From assembly GCA_045430305.1 (NCBI GenBank), contig JAILXW010000001.1, positions 992,001 to 1,056,000 of the forward strand: a DNA stretch of 64,000 nt. Direction: 5' to 3'. The notes below the pieces were generated by a model. It ran no database searches. It saw nothing but the letters and a program-made list of their open reading frames with translations, and was not told the origin of the DNA. How positions within the stretch are numbered: position 1 is the stretch's first letter; the number at the start of each line of letters is the position of its first letter. Made by a program: the position numbers and the translations under genes. Origin of the DNA: Agarilytica sp045430305 (GTDB lineage Bacteria > Pseudomonadota > Gammaproteobacteria > Pseudomonadales > Cellvibrionaceae). Positions 17,374-26,201 of the stretch are shown here, in pieces.

Positions 17374-17403
17374 AAGGGGCCAGAGCTTTCACTCTGACCC
17401 CTT
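17374..17403. terminator. fliS1 terminator with GGGGCCAGAG palindrome
   Basis: AAGGGGCCAGAG and CTCTGACCCCTT form a 12-bp stem with one C-A mismatch and a 6-nt loop, 28 bp past the fliS1 stop. The stem core recurs at 20143 and 23255. Confidence 0.75.
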
Positions 17404-17430
17404 CTTAAAGGATTTTTCGAACTCGAACGA

Positions 17431-17808
17431 TCAGCCGATTTGCTTCCAAGCGCCGCGCAGTTCCCCAAGAAGATCCGCCGCTTCATCCAGGAACGCAGGA
17501 TCATTTTTGAAATGAGCTTTAGTCAATACACCCTGAATATAGATATAGAGTGCGTCGAGATTATCAGCGATTTCACCGCCTTGCTCTCTATCTAGGTTTT
17601 CACGTAATCCGCCAACAATGCCTACCGCATCACTGACTTTTTTTCCTCGCAACTCAATGTTTTTGTACTCCATCGCACCCTTGGCCTGCTGAATGCGGTC
17701 TAAAGCGCCTTCAAAAAGCATATCGATTAATCGATGGGGAGAAGCAATTTCTGCATTGGCGTTGTAATGAACTTTTGCGTATGAATCTAAGGCGACTTGA
17801 GTATTCAC
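17431..17808 (-). CDS. fliS: FliS paralogue 1, flagellin export chaperone
   Basis: At 125 residues this is the most canonical FliS of the three: YAKVHYNANAEIASPHRLIDMLFEGALDRI, GGLRENLDREQGGEIADNLDALYIYI, and a C-terminal LLGELRGAWKQI. It keeps flagellin unfolded before export. It is preceded by a good sigma-28 element and followed by a strong hairpin terminator. It diverges from the Maf gene on the plus strand. Confidence 0.93.
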   Translation of the reverse strand: MNTQVALDSYAKVHYNANAEIASPHRLIDMLFEGALDRIQQAKGAMEYKNIELRGKKVSDAVGIVGGLRENLDREQGGEIADNLDALYIYIQGVLTKAHFKNDPAFLDEAADLLGELRGAWKQIG

Positions 17809-17847
17809 TGCGTACCCTCTTTGACTGTCAGTATCTCTATAAAAAGC

Positions 17848-17874
17848 TTTTCGGCCTCTTGCGCCAGTCCTTTA
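17848..17874 (-). promoter_or_regulatory. Sigma-28 promoter of fliS1
   Basis: The minus strand reads TAAAGGAC-N11-GCCGAAAA, close to TAAAGTTT-N11-GCCGATAA. It lies 40 bp upstream of the fliS1 start codon. Confidence 0.6.
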
Positions 17875-17960
17875 ATCTTTTTTGATTCTTCACTATGCAA
17901 TTTAGGCATAAAACCTGCGTAGATATACCAAAACGTCTAGACTCTAGGAAAAGCGTCAAA

Positions 17961-20108
17961 ATGCCAACTTCCGATACCCTGACCAAGAAAATTACACCCA
18001 TGAACGACTCGCCTCAACAACCTCCATCTTCTGAAAACGACCCAATGGCACAAATTCTCCGAAAAGTGGAGATGCAGCAAATGCAGCTAAAGCTGGAGGT
18101 TCAGTTTAAGAGGAATATGGAACTGTTCAAGGTTAAAGCACCTGAAATCTACAACGAATACATTAACTATAAGCCGGAAGAGCTGCAGTTAAGCTTTGAT
18201 AAAGCCGGGTTCTTGAACCTGGTTAACTCAAAACTCAACAACAAGCCGGTATACAGTGACGACCCAGAAAAGTTTTCACTGAAGCAAGCCGAGCAATTCA
18301 CCAAAACGCCGGTGATGTCTGTCATTTCCTTTACCAACGCCAAACAGCATAACCCTAACCATATTCACGTAGAGATTATGAACAATCTCATTGATGAATA
18401 TAGAGAAATGGCACAAGCCAAGCCACATTCTAATGTGCCCATTGGGCTTATGTTGATGACCGGGTGTGGCCTTGGACACCATCTGCCCCACTTGATTGAA
18501 ACACTGGACATATACAACCTAGTGATTTTCGACCCGCATAAAGATTCCTTCTACGCGGCATTACACGTTATCGATTGGGTACCTATACTCGAGTATTTTT
18601 TCCAGCCAAATCGTATGCTTAAGCTTTTTATTGGTGTTAAGCCAGAAGAAGCAATGGCTGATATGAAATTATTGACCGACAAGATTGGTCTTTACAACCT
18701 TGTGTACACCTATATTTATCGTCATTTCAACAGCAAGAAAGAAGAAGAGTTTGTTGAAATGTATCGTAAAGAATTCCATTTGGCAGCCTCTGCCACGGGC
18801 TTCTTTGACGATGAGCAAACCAGTTTTGCCCACACAATTAACAACCTTAACCATAGTGTTAACTGGTTTCGCCACAGCATGTCAGACAAAAAGCTACCAC
18901 CGGCATTTGTGTTAGGTAACGGCCCATCACTCGATAAACACGTCGAGTACATAAAGCGAAACCACAAAAACGCAATTATTTTTTCTTGCGGTACAACAAT
19001 CGGCTCACTATGTAAAATCGGTTTAAAACCTGACTTTCACGTTGAAATGGAGCGTGTCAGCAACCAAACCGACTGGATTATTAATGGTACTGACGCCGAG
19101 TTTCGTAAAGGTATTACCCTACTCTGCCTGAATACGGCACCGCCCAACATGATCGAAATTTTTGATGAGATCTGTATGGCGAAAAAACCCAACGATGCCG
19201 GCGAGTCATTGCTCGATGAAATTCTACCCAATAGTTCAGGCGTTCATAGACTCGCGTTATGTAACCCCACTGTTGCTAATGCCGGGCTTTCGTTTGCTAT
19301 TCATATGGGGTTTAAAGAAATCTATTTAATGGGAGTCGATCTCGGCACCCGCCCCGACGGTGCTCACCATTCTCAATTTAGCCTATACACTGACCTAGAA
19401 AAGAAAACCAAACAAAAAGGCCACAGTGCTTTTGAGAAAAAAGACAGCGATTATTTGGTACCAGGTAACTTCGGCGGAGAAGTCTATACCAACCCAATTC
19501 TTCACGGTACACGCTCAAGCCTTGAAATATTGTTACGCCATATTGAAAACACGCGTAACGACATAACATGTTACAACTCAAATGATGGAGCATTAATCAA
19601 TGGCGCTAAACCCATCGCGCTAGAGGATCTTCCAGAATTACCACAGGTCTCTGACAAATCATTGGAGTTAGATAAAATTCGAGAAAACAGCTTTTATTTT
19701 TTTGAGTCTCCAGGGATTGATGCAGACTTGACCAAGGAGAAGTACCTGAAAAACTTCTTCGACATTCGTGGCGATCTCGTTCTTAAAAAAGATATTAAAA
19801 ATGCAAAAGAAATGATAAAGGCGTTTAACAAAATATATTTCACCCTCAGAGACAGAAGTAAAACCAATGGTGTAACAGAGCTTCTTTTACGCGGAAGTTT
19901 GAATGGCTATTTCACGTTACTTCTGAAAAACTGTCTTCACCATAAGAGCGGAGAGAAATTTAACATAGCGTTCAAACTAGGCCGCAGTGCCTATATGTCA
20001 TTTTTAAAACGCGCGTACCAAATGATGGAAACGATTCCGCTAAAACACGACGACACCCCCGATCGCGTTTTGGTGAAACTAAAAAAAGGCGAACCATTAG
20101 ACGACTAA
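17961..20108 (+). CDS. Maf-type motility accessory factor (DUF115/6-hydroxymethylpterin-pyrophosphokinase-like domain)
   Basis: The 715-residue protein is the only plus-strand gene of the flagellin region. The central part (PPAFVLGNGPSLDKHVEYI, IIFSCGTTIG, LKPDFHVEMER) matches the DUF115 domain of Maf proteins, which transfer nonulosonic acids from CMP donors to flagellin Ser/Thr residues. A second conserved stretch is EIYLMGVDLGTRPDGAHHS. Among several in-frame starts, ATG 17961 is preferred because AGGA lies upstream; 17895 and 18001 have no ribosome site. It faces fliC1 and shares a bidirectional terminator with it. The adjacent NeuB/NeuA operon would supply its donor. Confidence 0.87.
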   Translation: MPTSDTLTKKITPMNDSPQQPPSSENDPMAQILRKVEMQQMQLKLEVQFKRNMELFKVKAPEIYNEYINYKPEELQLSFDKAGFLNLVNSKLNNKPVYSDDPEKFSLKQAEQFTKTPVMSVISFTNAKQHNPNHIHVEIMNNLIDEYREMAQAKPHSNVPIGLMLMTGCGLGHHLPHLIETLDIYNLVIFDPHKDSFYAALHVIDWVPILEYFFQPNRMLKLFIGVKPEEAMADMKLLTDKIGLYNLVYTYIYRHFNSKKEEEFVEMYRKEFHLAASATGFFDDEQTSFAHTINNLNHSVNWFRHSMSDKKLPPAFVLGNGPSLDKHVEYIKRNHKNAIIFSCGTTIGSLCKIGLKPDFHVEMERVSNQTDWIINGTDAEFRKGITLLCLNTAPPNMIEIFDEICMAKKPNDAGESLLDEILPNSSGVHRLALCNPTVANAGLSFAIHMGFKEIYLMGVDLGTRPDGAHHSQFSLYTDLEKKTKQKGHSAFEKKDSDYLVPGNFGGEVYTNPILHGTRSSLEILLRHIENTRNDITCYNSNDGALINGAKPIALEDLPELPQVSDKSLELDKIRENSFYFFESPGIDADLTKEKYLKNFFDIRGDLVLKKDIKNAKEMIKAFNKIYFTLRDRSKTNGVTELLLRGSLNGYFTLLLKNCLHHKSGEKFNIAFKLGRSAYMSFLKRAYQMMETIPLKHDDTPDRVLVKLKKGEPLDD

Positions 20109-20142
20109 AACAAGCCTTTCCTGTTTTAGTTACCCCCCAAAA

Positions 20143-20178
20143 AAAGAGGGGCCAGAGAAAAACCTCTGGCCCCTCTTT
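20143..20178. terminator. Bidirectional terminator between Maf and fliC1
   Basis: AAAGAGGGGCCAGAG and CTCTGGCCCCTCTTT form a perfect 15-bp stem with a 6-nt loop and A/T flanks. It can end both the plus-strand Maf and the minus-strand fliC1 transcripts. Confidence 0.9.
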
Positions 20179-20255
20179 CTAATTTGAACACATAAAAAAA
20201 CCCGATGACTTTCGCCACCGGGTTACGTCGTGCCTGCGTTATTGAGAGGTAAACT

Positions 20256-22304
20256 TTATTGCAGGAGCTGTAGAACCTGTTGAGGTCGAGCATTCGCCTG
20301 AGCCAACATGGCTTGCGAAGCTTGTTGTAATACCTGAGCACGACTCAATGCAGCCGATTCTGCAGCGAAGTCAGCATCCACAATTCGGGATCGGGCAGCG
20401 GCCGTATTCTCTGACACATTCGACAAATTCGAAATCGTAAAATCAAGCCGATTATTTGCAGCACCGAGTTCCGACCGAATATTGTTAACCGTTTCTAACG
20501 CATTATCGATAACATCGATGGCTTTTTGTGCGTTGGAAGCGGTGTCGACACTAATCGAGTTCACTGCTGTACCAAATGCACCTTCACCTAAAGTATTGGT
20601 TTCTAGAATACCTAGGTTCGCTTGCTCAACGGAATCACCAAATTCAACACTTATCGGGTTGCCATTTTCGCTAACAAGTTTCAACCCGGCCAAGCCAGTG
20701 AGTGAATTACCCGTGGCAAGGGTATTTGCCGACTCTGCAAATGTGCCTGTAGTTGTCACATAGTTGCGCGTTACATTTTGAATGCCGGTGGTTGTGCCAA
20801 TAAATGACCCTGTGGTTGCTGTCACAAGGTTAATTGCGCCTTGGTCAGACTCGAGCACAATCGCTGTACCTAACACCCTTGCAGAAACACCGGTTTCGTC
20901 TGTGTTGTTGTTAAAGGCAGTTGCCACTTCTGATGCCGTCGCACTGTTTGCGAGCGCAAGGTCAACGGTGACACCATTAATTTCAATTGTGTCGTTCGCT
21001 GCATAAGTAGAGCCTAAAGCGCCCTCGAGAGAAACGATTAGCTCAGAGTGCGCCATTGCGATGACACCCGTCTGATCACTCACATCGTTAATGGCATCAA
21101 TTTTACCAGCGAGTGAACTTGTACCAGTTACATCAATATCAACACTATTGATAGTAAGGTCGCCAATATCTAAACGTTCATTGGCACCACCAGAGCTAGC
21201 AATAAGGCCAACACCTTCGATCACTCCGCCTTCTTCGGTTTCACGGAAACCGTAATTTTGCAGATCTTGCAAAGTGCCGGTGGAACCGCGCTCAACCGTT
21301 ATTTCGTCTCCACTATCGGAAGTCAAAATGATTTTCGCTTGCTGCACCGTTGTGGTTAAACCGTGATTACCAGCGCCCACACCCAAAGAACGCGCATCTG
21401 CGGCAGATACAGTCAACCGACCATTTTCATTCACCGCTGCGCTTAGTACACCGCCACTTTGTGCAACAATTTCGTCTGCAAAATCATCCAAACTCTCGGT
21501 GTTCGCAACTGTAAATGTTTGAGTTAAACCATCACCTTTGGTCAACGTAAAAGTGACACCGCCTGATCCAACGACGCCAGTACCTACACCAGAACCATTT
21601 ATTTCCACAACTGTAGACGCGGTAACACCAATGACATTTTCATTAATCTGCGTAACAATTTCATCCATTGTTGCGCTTGTTGATACGGCACCAATTGCCT
21701 GACCGTTGATGAGAATGTCTTGCTCATCTAAACCAAGCAAAGTTCCCGTTGAACCAATAGTTGAACCAACAACATCAGCGTTAAGTGAGCCCATGCCTAA
21801 TGTGTCAGCAGAAACTGCCTCAATACTAAAATCGATGGTTTGGTTGGATTCAGATCCAACTTGCAAAGACACTTCACCTAATGTTCCATCCAAAATATTT
21901 TGGCCATTAAAAGATGTGGTCGTTGCGATACGATCAAGCTCTGCTACAAGCTGCTGAACTTCAGCATCTAGTGTTGCACGATCTTTATCTTCGTACACGC
22001 CGTTGGCAGACTGAATGGCCAGCTCTCGCATACGCTGCAAAATATTTGTCGTTTCGCTTAAAGCACCTTCTGCAGTCTGAATTAATGAAATACCGTCGTT
22101 AGCATTACGAACAGCTTGATTCAAACCACGAATAGCAGATGTTTGTCTGTTTGAAATCGCAAGGCCGGCGGCATCATCGGCAGCAGTGTTGATTCGACGA
22201 CCAGAAGCTAAACGCTCTGACGCTTGGTCTAACTCTAAACCCGAGGTCAACAATTGACGCTGCGCATTAACAGAGCTGATATTGGTATTTACAAATAACG
22301 GCAT
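20256..22304 (-). CDS. fliC: Flagellin 1
   Basis: This 682-residue flagellin has conserved N- and C-terminal D0/D1 domains (MPLFVNTNISSVNAQRQL at the start; LDFTISNLSNVSENTAAARS and ANARPQQVLQLLQ at the end). The middle is long and includes several flagellin_IN-type motifs. It is longer than the roughly 490-residue Pseudomonas protein. AAGGAG precedes the start, and a near-perfect sigma-28 element lies upstream, so it belongs to the late class. It is very similar to flagellin 2 over its whole length, and both have exactly 682 residues. Ser/Thr-rich central parts are plausible sites for Maf-dependent glycosylation. Confidence 0.97.
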   Translation of the reverse strand: MPLFVNTNISSVNAQRQLLTSGLELDQASERLASGRRINTAADDAAGLAISNRQTSAIRGLNQAVRNANDGISLIQTAEGALSETTNILQRMRELAIQSANGVYEDKDRATLDAEVQQLVAELDRIATTTSFNGQNILDGTLGEVSLQVGSESNQTIDFSIEAVSADTLGMGSLNADVVGSTIGSTGTLLGLDEQDILINGQAIGAVSTSATMDEIVTQINENVIGVTASTVVEINGSGVGTGVVGSGGVTFTLTKGDGLTQTFTVANTESLDDFADEIVAQSGGVLSAAVNENGRLTVSAADARSLGVGAGNHGLTTTVQQAKIILTSDSGDEITVERGSTGTLQDLQNYGFRETEEGGVIEGVGLIASSGGANERLDIGDLTINSVDIDVTGTSSLAGKIDAINDVSDQTGVIAMAHSELIVSLEGALGSTYAANDTIEINGVTVDLALANSATASEVATAFNNNTDETGVSARVLGTAIVLESDQGAINLVTATTGSFIGTTTGIQNVTRNYVTTTGTFAESANTLATGNSLTGLAGLKLVSENGNPISVEFGDSVEQANLGILETNTLGEGAFGTAVNSISVDTASNAQKAIDVIDNALETVNNIRSELGAANNRLDFTISNLSNVSENTAAARSRIVDADFAAESAALSRAQVLQQASQAMLAQANARPQQVLQLLQ

Positions 22305-22428
22305 AACATTCTCCTTAGCCTCGAAGGTTTAATCGAAAACTAAATTTATATAAAAAAGAACGCGCGCTTAAAAAACAAATTACGGGTTAGGACATTTGAT
22401 TCAATATGCTTTGCGCTTCTGATCCTGC

Positions 22429-22454
22429 TATCGGCGTTAAAAAATCAAACTTTA
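22429..22454 (-). promoter_or_regulatory. Sigma-28 promoter of fliC1
   Basis: The minus strand reads TAAAGTTT-N11-GCCGATAG, identical to the FliA consensus except for the last base. The predicted start is near 22421, with a leader of about 117 nt. Confidence 0.88.
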
Positions 22455-22489
22455 GAAAAAGATATAAAAAAAATATTTTTATAACAAAG

Positions 22490-22507
22490 GCGGTAAAATA
22501 TTGCCGC
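22490..22507. promoter_or_regulatory. Flagellar palindrome, fliC1 site a
   Basis: GCGGTAA-AATA-TTGCCGC departs from a perfect GCGGCAA-N4-TTGCCGC palindrome at one base. It lies 35 bp upstream of the sigma-28 -35 element. Confidence 0.6.
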
Positions 22508-22543
22508 TTTTGTTTTTAGGAAGGAAAAATAGACTATTTGAAA

Positions 22544-22561
22544 GCGGCAACATATTGCCCC
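22544..22561. promoter_or_regulatory. Flagellar palindrome, fliC1 site b
   Basis: GCGGCAA-CATA-TTGCCCC has one mismatch. It is spaced 54 bp from site a, about five helical turns, so both sites face the same side of the DNA. Confidence 0.6.
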
Positions 22562-22701
22562 AAACAGGAGAGAAAGAGAAATTATTAACAAAAGAGGTGT
22601 AAAGTGAAGTGCTTAGTTAGAACAAAAAAACAGACCCAAAATTTAAACCATACCCACTAATAAAGCCCACTAATAGAACGTAATAGTTTATAGCGAAAAA
22701 T

Positions 22702-23172
22702 TTAATTGCCCAACGTTGCCGTCCCAAGCTCCTCAATACTGAAATTCGGCAGTAACCCCGCCATACCGATAGTAGCATTCAAACGATAATTAACTTCGTT
22801 TGTGGGCAGGCTGCGAAATATTTTTATCAACTTAAGCGCCGCTACAGTATCGGCTGTCACATCCAACCCCAAAGAAATCTCACCGTTTGCTGGAATACTT
22901 GGAATATCGCGCTTACTCCCTTTGAAAATCTCCAACCCTTGCACCGCGATAACATATTCCATTGCATCTATTGGCAGCGCGATAACATTGCCGTTCATAA
23001 TACGAAGGTTTACTCGAAACGCTGGAGAGAAAGGATTAATGCTGACCAACTCCACACTTTCTAACGCAAAGGTCGGGCGCTCAACAATCGGTGGGATACT
23101 CGCGCAGCCAAGTATTACTGCGAGAATCAAGTTAACGAAAACTAATCGAAGGATCGAATTCGTCTTGCGCAT
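22702..23172 (-). CDS. LEA14/WHy-domain lipoprotein
   Basis: The 156-residue protein begins with a lipoprotein signal (LVFVNLILAVILGCAS; lipid on the Cys of LGC). The rest is a beta-rich domain with VNLRIMNGNVIALPIDAMEYVIAVQG, the pattern of late-embryogenesis-abundant group 2 (WHy) domains. Such proteins are found in many proteobacteria as small periplasmic lipoproteins of unclear function. It lies between fliD and fliC1, on the same strand, with the fliD terminator upstream, so it is probably transcribed separately. A flagellar role is only suggested by position. Confidence 0.72.
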   Translation of the reverse strand: MRKTNSILRLVFVNLILAVILGCASIPPIVERPTFALESVELVSINPFSPAFRVNLRIMNGNVIALPIDAMEYVIAVQGLEIFKGSKRDIPSIPANGEISLGLDVTADTVAALKLIKIFRSLPTNEVNYRLNATIGMAGLLPNFSIEELGTATLGN

Positions 23173-23254
23173 TTTTTATGCCTTATATTGAATTTAGATT
23201 TCGAAACCCGGAGGCTCATTTGTAACCACAAAGTATACTGCCTTAACAACCATA

Positions 23255-23290
23255 AAAAAGGGGTCAGAGCGTTGGCTCTGACCCCTTTTT
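23255..23290. terminator. Terminator after fliD
   Basis: AAAAAGGGGTCAGAGC and GCTCTGACCCCTTTTT form a perfect 16-bp stem with a GTTG loop, about 30 bp past the fliD stop. It can act on both strands. Confidence 0.9.
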
Positions 23291-23320
23291 TAGGTTTTTG
23301 AAAATCGTTTTAGCGAGAGA

Positions 23321-25390
23321 TTAATCGTTGCCAGCAGTAAACGGAAGTGTATCAATCAGACTTTCGAGGAAACCGCCAGAAGAACTCAGGCCACTTAAAA
23401 TGGATTCCATAGCGATATACTGTTGAATGAGTCGCTCCTCATAAATACCTATGCGTCGATCAAGCGCTTCTTGATCATCGTCAATCGTTTCTAGTCGGGC
23501 CTCTAATATATCTTCACGATTGTTAATTAACCCGGTGGACTCTAAAAAGTCGTCAAGTAGGCTTTCTAACTCGCCACCAAAACCTCGTGAAAAATTCACG
23601 GTTCCAGAAGTAGCATTTTCACCCACCAACAAAGTTAAGCCTTCGGCATCCTCGCCAAGCCCTGGAAGCAATACGTTACCCAGGCCAAAGCCCACTGATC
23701 CGTCCACGGTGCCGGCCACATCGATGCCGTTAGTACCATTTCCAACAGCCAAACCAAGATCTGTACTCAAATCAGTACTTGCCGCCGTAATATCCACAAC
23801 GGAAGAAGCACCATATTTCGTCGCAGTAATGACAAAATGGTCTGTATCAAAACCGACACTAACAGATGTGCCGCTACTGCTATAAGTGGCATCAGAGTTA
23901 ATTACCGATTGCAGCGCTTCTGCTAGGTCTTCCTCTGTATCGTAAGTCGTATTTGTAGGAATGGTGATGGTAGAAGACGCTTCACCATTCAAAGAAAGCT
24001 CTAAGGTATATGTTTTACCCGTTGTATCAAATGGAAATGTCACCCCAACATCAAATGCTGTGCCCGTAAAATAACCTTGTACCGGGTTGGTTGTGATATT
24101 TACATCGTAATTGCCTGGCACCGTTTGACCACCAAAACTGTTAACGGTAATGTCAGCGGCATCTGAAGAGGTGTACGGAGCAAACAATTTTTGAACGTCT
24201 TCGTAATTGTTTTCGAAGGCTCTGGTGAAATCGTCTTCTTCTATACTAATGGAACCGTCAAGCTCAGTTCGAATACCCACATTCGTCAGGGCTGTATAGT
24301 TCCCGTCGGCGAGGCCAGGAATAGCCGAACTAATGACTGTGCGTACACGAGAAATAATAGACTTGGCCAAAGCATCATTCGTTAATGAGCCTCGCTCGCC
24401 AGTCTCTTCATCTGTACTGAAAACTACATCGACCTCTTCCAGAAAGCTGTTATAGGCATCGACAAAGTCGCGAATATTTTGTTCAGCAAACGACTTGTCG
24501 TCGCTTACAGTTACAGTAATGGTTTCACCAGGAGATGCTTGCAGCAATTCTACTGTAAGCCCATCAACGACATCATTTATTGTATTGCTTGAACGAGTAA
24601 CATCTAGCCCGTTTATGGAAAATGCAGCATCAACACCCGCTTGGTTTTGCGTCATTTGCTGCGTGTGTACGGTATCGAACTCATCGACGGGAATATCTGT
24701 GTCATTAAAAGCAAAGCGCGAAAGCCCGCTTGCATCATCATTCGTTGGCGTACCACCGGATTCCGCAACATCAATTGAAAGCTGCCTGTTCTCGCCAGAC
24801 TCGGCGGTGATGAGTAAACGATAATTTGAACCGTCGTTCACAATACTCGCTTGCACGCCCACATCAGCATCGTTGATGGCATCGCGCATGCCGCGTAATG
24901 AGTTATTGCTACTGTCAATGACGATATCGACAGAAGTGCTGTCTAAGTCTTCCGTAAACGCGGTTAAACCGGCATCCCAATCACCAAACTTAAACGTTAA
25001 AGTTCCTTCCCCTACGGCATCACGATCACTCGCAAAGGTTGTAGATGAGAGCGACTGCGATTGTGCTACAGCCGTTACTTCAAAATTGTATGTGCCTGGG
25101 TTTACATCTGCCCCCAGCTCACTAGGTATCAAGGCATTACTATCCGTAAAGGAGGCCGTTTTACTGAACATACCTTCTTCGTCGGTAAATACCGATGTAG
25201 TATCTTTGAGGGTAGCAAGTGCTGAACTCATTAAACCGAAGTCAGAAATTTGGGATTCGGTGAGTTCTTTTTTATCGTCAATACGCTGCTGTGGCGCGGC
25301 TCGTTCGATCTCCACCAGCTGCTCAACCAAGCTTCCAGTATCAATACCAGAACCTACGCCTAGCGATTGGATAATATTGTTGTCAATCAT
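23321..25390 (-). CDS. fliD: FliD, filament cap protein
   Basis: FliD (689 residues) caps the filament and helps flagellin fold at the tip. The N-terminus (IIQSLGVGSGIDTGSLVEQLVEIERA) and C-terminus (RLIQQYIAMESILSGLSSSGGFLESLI) are diagnostic. It is clearly longer than the usual 450-480 residues; the extra length lies in the exposed middle, matching the enlarged flagellins. It lies 304 bp downstream of flaG. Confidence 0.95.
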   Translation of the reverse strand: MIDNNIIQSLGVGSGIDTGSLVEQLVEIERAAPQQRIDDKKELTESQISDFGLMSSALATLKDTTSVFTDEEGMFSKTASFTDSNALIPSELGADVNPGTYNFEVTAVAQSQSLSSTTFASDRDAVGEGTLTFKFGDWDAGLTAFTEDLDSTSVDIVIDSSNNSLRGMRDAINDADVGVQASIVNDGSNYRLLITAESGENRQLSIDVAESGGTPTNDDASGLSRFAFNDTDIPVDEFDTVHTQQMTQNQAGVDAAFSINGLDVTRSSNTINDVVDGLTVELLQASPGETITVTVSDDKSFAEQNIRDFVDAYNSFLEEVDVVFSTDEETGERGSLTNDALAKSIISRVRTVISSAIPGLADGNYTALTNVGIRTELDGSISIEEDDFTRAFENNYEDVQKLFAPYTSSDAADITVNSFGGQTVPGNYDVNITTNPVQGYFTGTAFDVGVTFPFDTTGKTYTLELSLNGEASSTITIPTNTTYDTEEDLAEALQSVINSDATYSSSGTSVSVGFDTDHFVITATKYGASSVVDITAASTDLSTDLGLAVGNGTNGIDVAGTVDGSVGFGLGNVLLPGLGEDAEGLTLLVGENATSGTVNFSRGFGGELESLLDDFLESTGLINNREDILEARLETIDDDQEALDRRIGIYEERLIQQYIAMESILSGLSSSGGFLESLIDTLPFTAGND

Positions 25391-25694
25391 GCTCTTACTC
25401 CCGCAATAACTGCGTAGGGTGTTCTTTCAAATGTGCTTGCCATAAAATCACTTTTGGTGAGAGGCAATCATTTTCAGACTGGGTACTACTCGCCGTCTGC
25501 TCCATCGTGCACACGCTTTATTTACGCGTACTATGGCCCTTACTACTTTAACGGTCAAAACGTGCAAAGTATTAGGACTGTTTTCGACTAACAGACTAAG
25601 GGTTCAAGCGTTTTGGATCTTAAAACGCCGACAGGGCGCGAACCACAAAGGCACGCACCCCACGAATAAGCTTAGCAAGCTTTTTTATCGGCAT
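25391..25694. other. flaG-fliD intergenic region
   Basis: This 304-bp gap holds no gene. A perfect sigma-28 -10 sequence (GCCGATAA, minus strand, about 25685-25692) occurs at the flaG stop but lacks a matching -35 at the right distance. No other element is convincing. Confidence 0.5.
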
Positions 25695-26102
25695 TTATCC
25701 TAGCGCATTCATTAACCTTAGTTCGCCATCTTCATTCAACTTTCTTGCCAGTTCTAAAAATACCTCTTCAGGAATTTGTCGAATCAATTCACCAGAGCTA
25801 CCATCTACGACTTTCACAACGGTTTTCTCTGTTTCATCGTCAACCGTGAACTGTAAATCACGCTGAATAGATTGAACATAGTCATTCATTTGCGCCAAGG
25901 CTGTTTCAACAACTTCAGGAGACTGGCCTTGTGAGCCCTCCTGTGCTTTTTTGAGTGCTTGGGTATCCTTTACTTCCGTATTTTCCGGCAAAGAATTGCC
26001 GCCATCGGCAGACTTTCCCTTCGCATCAACAGCCCCAGTCGATGAAGCAGACCGCGTCGCATTCAAACCTGCAACCGCCTGTACTGTTCTAACTTCATTC
26101 AT
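25695..26102 (-). CDS. flaG: FlaG family protein
   Basis: This 135-residue protein has a variable N-terminal half rich in Ala, Ser, Gly and Lys, and the conserved FlaG C-terminus (LQFTVDDETEKTVVKVVDG, LIRQIPEEVFLELARKL). FlaG influences filament length in several polar flagellates. It lies between flagellin 2 and fliD, the usual place. Confidence 0.92.
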   Translation of the reverse strand: MNEVRTVQAVAGLNATRSASSTGAVDAKGKSADGGNSLPENTEVKDTQALKKAQEGSQGQSPEVVETALAQMNDYVQSIQRDLQFTVDDETEKTVVKVVDGSSGELIRQIPEEVFLELARKLNEDGELRLMNALG

Positions 26103-26126
26103 GGGTTAACCTCTCTTAGCACTATA

Positions 26127-26148
26127 GCCGGCGAGTTTCCCCGCCGGC
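26127..26148. other. GC-rich hairpin between fliC2 and flaG
   Basis: GCCGGCG and CGCCGGC pair over an 8-nt loop between the fliC2 stop and the flaG start. No T-run follows on the minus strand, so it more likely stabilises or attenuates the fliC2 mRNA than terminates it fully. Confidence 0.5.
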
Positions 26149-26201
26149 CTTCGTACTTTCATGCTTCTTTTTTTAAACGTCTAGCTAATTAACTCTTACG
26201 C

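Larger units (their letters stand above)
22305..22701. other. fliC1 upstream regulatory region
   Basis: No gene is seen. It contains the sigma-28 promoter (22429-22454) and two copies of the flagellar palindrome (22490-22507, 22544-22561). The remaining DNA is AT-rich. Confidence 0.7.
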
